Shown: piece by piece, positions 54,657 through 61,155 of the stretch | Position numbering within the stretch: the stretch's first letter is position 1 | Layout of the letters: the number at the start of each line of letters is the position of its first letter | NCBI RefSeq assembly: GCF_002706425.1 | Contig: NZ_CP017713.1 | Location: forward strand, 2,356,001-2,420,000 | Reading direction: 5' to 3' | Origin: Loigolactobacillus coryniformis subsp. coryniformis KCTC 3167 = DSM 20001 | Lineage (GTDB): Bacteria; Bacillota; Bacilli; Lactobacillales; Lactobacillaceae | DNA length: 64,000 nt | Translations under genes and position numbers: made by a program | The notes under the pieces: model-generated | The model's input: only the letters and a program-made list of their open reading frames with translations | Database searches by the model: none | What the model was told of the DNA's origin: nothing

Positions 54657-55817
54657 CTATTTACTTGCTGCCAGCTGTCGTGCCGCCGCATGTTTCAGTA
54701 AAAATGGTGCTGCTAAAGTTGTCAGTACGATAACAATGATCGTTGCCGAGTAATACTCAGGAACGATCAGTTTAGCCTGATAACCGATCTGTGCAATAAT
54801 CAAGGCCATCTCGCCCCGTGATACCATCCCCGCACCAACCGTGTAACTGCTAGCAAGATCGAAGCCAGCGATCCGTGCACCTAGTCCACCACCAATTAAT
54901 TTGGTCAGAATCGCCACAATTGTCAGTGCGACAATAAACCACAGCGCCGAGCTCATCCCTTTAAAGTCCATCTCTAAACCAATGCTAACAAAGAATACCG
55001 GAATAAAAACGGCATACCCTATCGGCTCAACGTTGTGATCAATCTCAGCTTTATAAGGTGTTTGTCCAACCGCAATACCAGCGAAAAACGAACCAACCAC
55101 TGCTGATAAACCGATCAAATCCGCTAAATACGCCATACTTAAGCAAACGACTAGCGACATGATCGTTACTGCTGAGCCAAGTAAAAAGCGCTGCGACAGA
55201 TGCATCAAAAATGGCGCGATCCATTTGACCACGAAATAAATACCAATAAAGTAAAGAATCTGTTCAGCGAAGCCCACTAATAAGCTAGGCGTATTGCTAC
55301 CAGTGTTTTCACCGCTCAAGCTAACAAAAACACTTAAAATAACCACGCTTAAAACATCATCGACTACCGCTGCTGCTAAGATCGTAGTTCCTTCCTTACT
55401 GTCCAGCAATTTCAATTCACGCAGAACTTCCACCGAGATCGAAACCGAGGTTGCCGTGAAGATGACACCCATGAAAACTGCCAGCAATAACGAAAAATGG
55501 AACCAAAGACTGACTAAAGTCACTAGACTTAACGGAAATACAACACCAACTAGTGCAACCCAGATGCCCGGCCGTAAATACCGTCGTAACAAGCCGATGT
55601 CACTTTCCAAGCCAGCCATAAACATCAATAAGATCACACCGATTTCGGAAAAATCATGGATAAAACTGCTTGGCTGGATCCAGCCTAATATCGCCGGTCC
55701 TAAGACGATGCCAACTAATAATTGGCCAATCACCGCCGGTACGCCAATTTTGCGACTAAAATGTCCGGCTAATAAGGTAGTGACCAAGATCAAACATAAA
55801 ATACCTAAAAATGCCAT
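54657..55817 (-). CDS. CPA2-type cation:proton antiporter (NapA/KefB-like)
   Basis: 386 aa with about 12 hydrophobic segments. VGIVLGPAILGWI, TATSVSISVEVLREL, ILAAAVVDDVLSVVILSVF with the two-Asp DD motif, and MVSRGEMALIIAQIGYQ are CPA2 hallmarks. Length and form fit NapA of Enterococcus (Na+/H+). No TrkA-N domain is fused. Ribosome site AGGAGG. A large hairpin and T run lie only 26 bases before that site, see the entry for it. Confidence 0.9.
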   Translation of the reverse strand: MAFLGILCLILVTTLLAGHFSRKIGVPAVIGQLLVGIVLGPAILGWIQPSSFIHDFSEIGVILLMFMAGLESDIGLLRRYLRPGIWVALVGVVFPLSLVTLVSLWFHFSLLLAVFMGVIFTATSVSISVEVLRELKLLDSKEGTTILAAAVVDDVLSVVILSVFVSLSGENTGSNTPSLLVGFAEQILYFIGIYFVVKWIAPFLMHLSQRFLLGSAVTIMSLVVCLSMAYLADLIGLSAVVGSFFAGIAVGQTPYKAEIDHNVEPIGYAVFIPVFFVSIGLEMDFKGMSSALWFIVALTIVAILTKLIGGGLGARIAGFDLASSYTVGAGMVSRGEMALIIAQIGYQAKLIVPEYYSATIIVIVLTTLAAPFLLKHAAARQLAASK

Positions 55818-55842
55818 ACTCGCTTCCTCCTCTAATAATCAA

Positions 55843-55906
55843 CAAAAAAGCAGACGCCAAGCCAGCCCTCCTCACCCTAGAAGGGACCGTCTTGAAAGCA
55901 TCTGCT
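55843..55906 (-). promoter_or_regulatory. Hairpin with T run in the antiporter leader: terminator or riboswitch-like attenuator
   Basis: Outer arms AGCAGATGC and GCGTCTGCT form 9 pairs followed by six T. Inside, CAAG pairs with CTTG, and CCCTTC with GGAGGG, leaving internal loops. It begins 18 bases after the stop of the upstream gene, so it may only be its terminator. Yet just 26 bases separate the T run from the antiporter start, too few for a promoter, so the antiporter is expressed by read-through or from a promoter upstream of this structure. Confidence 0.6.
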
Positions 55907-55923
55907 CCAACCGTCTAAACTAT

Positions 55924-56811
55924 TTAATTTTTACGCCGTTTACGGCCTAACAAACTGATCAATAAAGCGATAATTCCGAGTCCCATCAAGATATAACTTG
56001 GTACGGCATAACTATTTAATACCGCATTACCGATTGCCGCCGCTGCAGTACTAAACGATTTAGCTGCGATCGCCGCAATTTCTATGATTCCGGCAGCGGA
56101 AACCCCAAAGTAACCGATAAAGACGATCACGCCGCTGACCAACGCAATCCAACCAAACTGCTTAGCAAAACGGAAAACGTTGTGATCCAACCATAGTAAG
56201 GCAAGCAGCAGTATAACCGTCAAAATCGTGGCACCCCAGAAAACACCGGTGACCAGGCTCCGAACTGTCTTAACTTCTTGTGTCGCTTGAGTCACTTGCG
56301 GAACATTCAACTCTTTAGTCAGCCGAGTCTCCAATGTATTAGCCAGCGCATTGACAGCTGTGCTAGTCGTACCTAGATCAGCTAAGGCGGCACTTTGCTG
56401 ACTTAAACTTGAGGTCAACTTAGTTTTAGTGTGCGCAACAATATGGCTGACTGAAACCGGCTGACTCGTTCCTGCCAACAGATTACGCACCGTTTGATCC
56501 AAATCTTGCTGCGCAGTTTTAGCGGTTACCACTTGTGGCGCAATGCTACTCGGCAAGCCGTTATCAGTTACCACATTAGCCAACTCAGCATTAGCGACTT
56601 CGGCTAGTTGCTTACCAGCATCAGTTTTATCTAACTCGGTCACTAAATAATCAGCGTTAAAAACACGCTGCTTAGCGACGCCAGTTCCTACAGCTAACAA
56701 TAAACTGATCACCGCTAAAATACTCAATAGTACCGCCAAACCACCATGACGCTTCGGCGGTGCCGCAATCACATTCTGCCGCCGTGATTGATTTCTACTT
56801 GGTAAACTCAT
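55924..56811 (-). CDS. Hypothetical membrane protein with two-part topology
   Basis: 295 aa. A basic N-terminus with one hydrophobic segment (LAVLLSILAVISLLLAVGTG) is followed by about 135 extracellular residues rich in Ala/Thr/Gln, then four hydrophobic segments and the tail GRKRRKN. I do not recognise a function. The leader carries CCTTAATTGTGGAATAGGAG, shared with the dispersed repeats, in which the end is the ribosome site. An upstream TTG in that motif is not the start. The antiporter gene follows on the same strand. Confidence 0.7.
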   Translation of the reverse strand: MSLPSRNQSRRQNVIAAPPKRHGGLAVLLSILAVISLLLAVGTGVAKQRVFNADYLVTELDKTDAGKQLAEVANAELANVVTDNGLPSSIAPQVVTAKTAQQDLDQTVRNLLAGTSQPVSVSHIVAHTKTKLTSSLSQQSAALADLGTTSTAVNALANTLETRLTKELNVPQVTQATQEVKTVRSLVTGVFWGATILTVILLLALLWLDHNVFRFAKQFGWIALVSGVIVFIGYFGVSAAGIIEIAAIAAKSFSTAAAAIGNAVLNSYAVPSYILMGLGIIALLISLLGRKRRKN

Positions 56812-56820
56812 AAAAAAACT

Positions 56821-56862
56821 CCTATTCCACAATTAAGGTCAATCATCTATAGCCTGATCAAC
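56821..56862 (-). repeat. Short leader copy of the dispersed repeat motif
   Basis: On the minus strand CAGGCTATAGATGATTGACC then TTAATTGTGGAATAGG align with the module ends at 24986-25030 and 25267-25305. No flanking central hairpin is seen. Confidence 0.55.
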
Positions 56863-57066
56863 AACTTTAGATACATTCACCCGTTCAATTCAGTGCACCC
56901 AATATTCTCTACATTAGTTTAACACGTTATGCCAATTTCTGAAAAAACACGTATACTTATTATAGCAAACAAAAATATATTACGCGCTTAGTTACCTGCG
57001 TAAACTTAATCAATAGAAATTAGACACACGTAATAATTATTTCATCATGACCTTAGGAGGCTTCGC

Positions 57067-57726
57067 ATGCTACAAGCACTTTTCTTCGATCTCGACGGTA
57101 CCCTCACTGATTCACAGTTGGGAATCGTTAATTCAATCAAATACTCATTAAATAAATTACAGCTACCAGAATTAGATGACGCGACTTTAAAGTTATTTAT
57201 TGGACCACCATTACTGGCTTCTTACCAAAAGTATTGTGGTCTCAGTGCCGTTGATGCGCAACAAGCTTTATTAGCGTACCGCGAGTATTACACCGATAAA
57301 GGCATTCTGGAAAACAAAGTTTATGCTGGAATTCCTAGTGCACTTGCACAACTACAACAAAATTATCAACTTTATATCACCACGTCAAAGCCAGAATTAT
57401 ACGCACAACAGATCAGCGATCACTTTGCACTCAGTCAATATTTCACGGCAATTTATGGCGCCAGCATGGATGAAACCCGCGCTGGTAAAAGTGAGATTAT
57501 CGCCTATGCCCAAACCGAAACTGGCTTGGTGCATGGCCAGAACTTGGTCATGGTCGGTGATCGCGAAAATGACATTAATGGGGCCCATGATCATGGTCTG
57601 CAAAGTATTGCCGTCACTTATGGCTTCGGCTCCCAAGATGAATTAAGCGCAGCGGTACCGAGTGCTTTTGCAACGGCGCCAACTGAATTACCATCGATCG
57701 TTAAGCAGTTGGAGCGGCCACTTTAG
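57067..57726 (+). CDS. HAD family hydrolase (phosphoglycolate phosphatase-like)
   Basis: 219 aa. Motif I FFDLDGTLTDS (nucleophile Asp), motif II TTSKPE, Lys and motif IV in MVGDRENDINGA. The small cap domain is of the PGP/YsbA type. Dephosphorylates a small phosphate ester; the substrate is not known. Ribosome site AGGAGG. The end overlaps the convergent gene by 26 bp. Confidence 0.9.
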   Translation: MLQALFFDLDGTLTDSQLGIVNSIKYSLNKLQLPELDDATLKLFIGPPLLASYQKYCGLSAVDAQQALLAYREYYTDKGILENKVYAGIPSALAQLQQNYQLYITTSKPELYAQQISDHFALSQYFTAIYGASMDETRAGKSEIIAYAQTETGLVHGQNLVMVGDRENDINGAHDHGLQSIAVTYGFGSQDELSAAVPSAFATAPTELPSIVKQLERPL

Positions 57727-58345
57727 CCACAGAGACCCGCAGAATAGTTTTCAGTTTTTCCGGCGCGGTACGCCGAAAATCCGATAAATAAATCTCTTTA
57801 TGTGCCAAGCTGGTCCGCCGGTAGCCGGCTGAATCTAAGTAGGTTTGCAGTTTAGCGAAGCTGGCTGGTTCATTATCAAATGGCCCTACATGTAATTGCA
57901 TTGCCACTAGTCCTTCACTGATAGTTTCTAGATTCAATTTGGGCACCAAATCAGTCGGAATTTTAGCTGCAGCTAACTCCTTAGCTTGCGCAAAAACAGT
58001 TGGCGTCACAAACTCAGGTTGTTTTAGCATCATTTTATATTGCAGCATCTCTTTGTGATCCTTAACCTCACCACTAAAGCCAGCTGGCAATGTCCAGAAA
58101 GCTTCCAAAGGAAACACGGTGTAGTCAAATGCGCCCGCAAAATTGATCGCCTTTTTCGGCGCCATTTTAATGGTATAACTGATTGCATATAAGGCGGCGA
58201 TTCGGCGGCTAAATTCTGGTTGATTGGGATCACCCTGGCCAGTTATTGTGATAAAATTCTGCGGACTAAGTTCAACGATACTTGGTTTTTGTCGTGTCGG
58301 ATAAATTGCTTTTTCTTGTTTGCGCCATTCATACTTTTCACTCAT
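57701..58345 (-). CDS. GyrI-like small-molecule-binding domain protein
   Basis: 214 aa. The GyrI/SbmC-like fold is indicated by PSIVELSPQNFITITGQGDPN and the LHVGPFDNEPASFAKLQTYLDSAGY block. Such proteins bind small molecules, drugs or peptides; some act as partner domains to AraC or MerR regulators. No DNA-binding part. ATG behind AAAGGTGG. Converges on the HAD gene with a 26-bp overlap. Confidence 0.8.
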   Translation of the reverse strand: MSEKYEWRKQEKAIYPTRQKPSIVELSPQNFITITGQGDPNQPEFSRRIAALYAISYTIKMAPKKAINFAGAFDYTVFPLEAFWTLPAGFSGEVKDHKEMLQYKMMLKQPEFVTPTVFAQAKELAAAKIPTDLVPKLNLETISEGLVAMQLHVGPFDNEPASFAKLQTYLDSAGYRRTSLAHKEIYLSDFRRTAPEKLKTILRVSVAKVAAPTA

Positions 58346-58426
58346 GCAAGGCAACCACCTTTGTTGTTTTATTTATTATAGCATATTTAGAACGTACGTT
58401 TGCCATTTAACGAAAGGAGTTCATTC

Positions 58427-58783
58427 ATGCAAATCAAATTAGAACGAATCTATACTAAAACGGCTGATCATTCCGGTTATCGGCTTTTAGTTGACCGATT
58501 ATGGCCGCGCGGAATCAGTAAAGTCAACGCCGCGTTAGATGATTGGAATAAGGCGATCGCACCCTCAAATGACTTACGCAAATGGTTTAATCATGATGTT
58601 GCTAAATACCCTGAATTTCGCCGACGTTATCTAGCCGAATTAGCAGCCAATCCAGCCACTACTGATTTTTTAAATACGCTGAAACAGCATGCAATCGTGA
58701 TTTTTCTATTTGGTGCCAAAGATGAACAACATAATCAAGCGGTTGTATTAAAAGAATACGTTGAAAAGCAAAATAACGCCTAA
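58427..58783 (+). CDS. DUF488 family protein
   Basis: 118 aa. RLLVDRLWPRGISK near the start and DLRKWFNHDVAKYPEFRRRY are typical of the DUF488/YeaO family. Function is unknown in the family. ATG after AAAGGAG; an upstream TTG is rejected. The stop codon lies inside the terminator stem. Confidence 0.85.
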   Translation: MQIKLERIYTKTADHSGYRLLVDRLWPRGISKVNAALDDWNKAIAPSNDLRKWFNHDVAKYPEFRRRYLAELAANPATTDFLNTLKQHAIVIFLFGAKDEQHNQAVVLKEYVEKQNNA

Positions 58784-58801
58784 CACTAGGCGTTATTTTT
58801 G
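58772..58801 (+). terminator. Terminator of the DUF488 gene
   Basis: AATAACGCCTA pairs with TAGGCGTTATT around ACAC-type loop, then T run. Confidence 0.85.
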
Positions 58802-58963
58802 GATTGCGCGAATGATAGTAATTGCGGATCACGCGCCGGCGGATTCGTCGATAATTCAGTCAATAAAATCATAAAAGCTGCCGCATTAGCCTAATGTGAA
58901 AATTTGTGAAATCATGTAAATTTTGACTACCCTTCAATAAATTTTTACCGTATAATTTAGTTA

Positions 58964-58977
58964 TGAAAACGTTTTCT
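58964..58977. promoter_or_regulatory. cre (CcpA) site of the NTF2-like gene
   Basis: TGAAAACGTTTTCT is nearly the perfect palindromic cre. It lies just downstream of a TATAAT -10 box, so CcpA binding would block transcription from it. Confidence 0.8.
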
Positions 58978-59005
58978 CTGTCAATTTAGAAAGCAGGTCA
59001 ACCCA

Positions 59006-59407
59006 ATGAACAAAGCACAAGCTACACAATTTATGACGGTACTTTATCGTGATGTCATGAGCCGCTTTGCATTAGATAAATTAGACCAGTATTTCACTTC
59101 CAATTATCTTCAAACCACTAATGGTCAACAATTAAATTACAGCCAAGTCAAGCAACACTTAGCCAACTTACAACAGAATCTCGACCATTTAGTTTTTAGT
59201 TATTTTCATGATGTGGTTTTTGACGAAGCTACCCAAACGATCACCGTAGCTTACCAACTAACCGCAACACAACATAATGGCCATCAGGCACTAGCTGAGG
59301 TGATCTCAATTTTCACTTTTACCAACGACAAGCTTTCGCGTTGTCATGAATTGATAATTCCCTTAATGCAGGATGACCGCAGTTTTATTGATTTAGCCAC
59401 TAAATGA
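59006..59407 (+). CDS. NTF2/SnoaL-like protein
   Basis: 133 aa alpha+beta cone fold suggested by MTVLYRDVMSRFALDKLDQYFTSNYLQ and the final strand LSRCHELIIPL. Members bind or act on small molecules; the role is unknown. ATG after AAGCAGGT. It is probably repressed by CcpA. Its terminator has been split by the IS3 element. Confidence 0.75.
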   Translation: MNKAQATQFMTVLYRDVMSRFALDKLDQYFTSNYLQTTNGQQLNYSQVKQHLANLQQNLDHLVFSYFHDVVFDEATQTITVAYQLTATQHNGHQALAEVISIFTFTNDKLSRCHELIIPLMQDDRSFIDLATK

Positions 59408-59502
59408 AGACAAAACAAAAAACGTCCAATTAGGATATACTCCTAGTTAGTTGGACACGGAAATAATTAAAATTCTGGTCTAACAAACTAGGAGTATTTA
59501 TT

Positions 59503-60210
59503 TTGGCTAAACATTATAGTGTAGAGGAAAAGATTGAGATATTGTCCTGCTTAGATAAAGGCTGGGGTATAACTGAGGTTACCCAATACCATGCTCTATC
59601 TACAAGTACCGTCGAACTTTGGAGACATCAGTATCAACTTAAAGGTATTGATGGACTTAAACAAAGGAAATACACCCACTTCTCTCAAGCGTTTAAGCAA
59701 AAGGTTGTCCTTGAATATCTCAATACAGATACCTCACTACCGTTCCTACGTGACAAGTACAATATATCCAATAAATCTGTCATCTATCAGTGGGTAAAAC
59801 TGTATACTAGTGGTAATAAATTAGAGGCCACTAGGAGATCTGAGATGAATAAAGGAAGATCAACCACTCTCAAAGAGCGGATAGAAATCACAAATTGGGT
59901 TATTGCACATGATTATGACTATAGTGGTGCCATGCGTAAGTTCAACGTTTCATATGGTCAGGTATACAGTTGGACTAAGAAGTTTAAGAAAGATGGTCCC
60001 GATGGACTCATTGATCGCCGCGGTAAGGGGAAATCTGAAAATGATTTACTCACTACGGCTGAAAAGCAGGCACTGGAAGTTAAGCGACTAAAGGAGCAGG
60101 TAACTTACTTGTCTACAGAAAATAATCTTTTAAAAAAATTACAGGAGATAGAAAGAAGGGATTCCAAGAGAACAAATATCGTGCAATTAAAGAATTATCG
60201 CAGAAAGTAG
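59503..60210 (+). CDS. IS3-family OrfA (helix-turn-helix)
   Basis: 235 aa. Two tandem HTH units (YSVEEKIEILSCLDKGWGITEVTQYHALSTSTVELWRHQY and the second GAMRKFNVSYGQVYSWTKKF) plus a leucine-zipper-like end (EVKRLKEQVTYLSTENNLLKKLQ). A slippery A AAA AAA sits at 60132-60138, allowing a -1 shift into OrfB. Confidence 0.9.
   Translation: MAKHYSVEEKIEILSCLDKGWGITEVTQYHALSTSTVELWRHQYQLKGIDGLKQRKYTHFSQAFKQKVVLEYLNTDTSLPFLRDKYNISNKSVIYQWVKLYTSGNKLEATRRSEMNKGRSTTLKERIEITNWVIAHDYDYSGAMRKFNVSYGQVYSWTKKFKKDGPDGLIDRRGKGKSENDLLTTAEKQALEVKRLKEQVTYLSTENNLLKKLQEIERRDSKRTNIVQLKNYRRK
60132..60138 (+). promoter_or_regulatory. Slippery heptamer for -1 frameshifting
   Basis: A AAA AAA falls in frame after TTA, near the end of OrfA. 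A -1 slip continues in the OrfB frame with no stop, the usual way IS3 elements make the OrfAB transposase. Confidence 0.7.
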
Positions 60211-60257
60211 ATGAAAGAAGTGGAAAAGTCTTCAGTGTAGCTCTGAGCTGCCAACTT

Positions 60258-61085
60258 ATGCAAGTTGCACGTTCATCTTACTATGCCTGGTTAAACCATG
60301 TTCCATCGAAAAGGAATATCGATGATCAAGGCATCCTAGATTACGTCATTCAATTAGAAGAAGCACACAACTATATCTTTGGGGTAAATCGCTTAGTGAT
60401 GCATGTAAATGATGATACACAATATCATGTATCCAATAGTAAAATGCGACGAATCATGAGAGAAAATAATATAGTAGCTTCAATTAAGACCAAACGTAAA
60501 CCAAGGAAAAATCGTAAAGAAGAAATTATCAGTAAAAATTTACTACTGAACGAAGACTATACGCACAACTTTAAGCCCGGGTACGCTAATAAATATTGGG
60601 TTACAGACTGTACCGAGTTACTCTATGGCATTAATAATCAGTGTAAGCTTCGGCTCAGTGCAATAAAGGATCTGTATGACCATTCGATAATTGCGTGGAT
60701 GGTAGATGATACAGAAACCGCAAAATTGGTAACAGAGACATTTAAGTTAGCGATTGAGAATGAACCTGGTGCAGTACCTGAAATACTGCACAGTGATCGC
60801 GGTAGCGGATATGTGTCAGGGCTGTTTAACACTACCTTATCGGCTGAAGGAGTCTTGCATAGTATGTCGCGACCGGGAGAACCAGGTGATAATAGTTCAA
60901 TTGAGAGCTTCTGGAGCCATATGAAAGAAGAGTACTTTAGGTTCCACACTTCAAACACAAAGCAAGAATTAATAGACAACATAGCAGAATTTATGAACTG
61001 GTATAACAATGAACGCCGACAAAGCACACTAAAAGGCATGACTCCGAAAGAATTTCGAAATCATGCCTCAAAAAATATTGCCTGA
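60258..61085 (+). CDS. IS3-family OrfB transposase (DDE)
   Basis: At least 275 aa, and the frame stays open upstream of this ATG into OrfA. The DDE residues are Asp in WVTDCTELLYG, Asp in LHSDRGSGYVS and Glu in NSSIESFWSHMKEEYF. Complete. Confidence 0.93.
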   Translation: MQVARSSYYAWLNHVPSKRNIDDQGILDYVIQLEEAHNYIFGVNRLVMHVNDDTQYHVSNSKMRRIMRENNIVASIKTKRKPRKNRKEEIISKNLLLNEDYTHNFKPGYANKYWVTDCTELLYGINNQCKLRLSAIKDLYDHSIIAWMVDDTETAKLVTETFKLAIENEPGAVPEILHSDRGSGYVSGLFNTTLSAEGVLHSMSRPGEPGDNSSIESFWSHMKEEYFRFHTSNTKQELIDNIAEFMNWYNNERRQSTLKGMTPKEFRNHASKNIA

Positions 61086-61155
61086 TTTTAATTATTTATC
61101 TGTCCACTTGACACGGAGTAGCTCCATTATGGGCGTTTTTGTTTACTTTCATTTT

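Larger units (their letters stand above)
59433..61125 (+). mobile_element. IS3-family (IS150-like) element with ATTA duplication
   Basis: 1693 bp. Left end GGATATACTCC and right end (inverted) GGAGCTACTCC match, followed inward by GGACA..AAATAATTAAAAT on both sides. The flanking ATTA occurs at 59429-59432 and 61126-61129. When one ATTA and the element are removed, the joined flanks form the terminator AAAACGTCC-AATTAT-GGGCGTTTT, so it is inserted into the loop. Both transposase frames are open. Confidence 0.85.
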
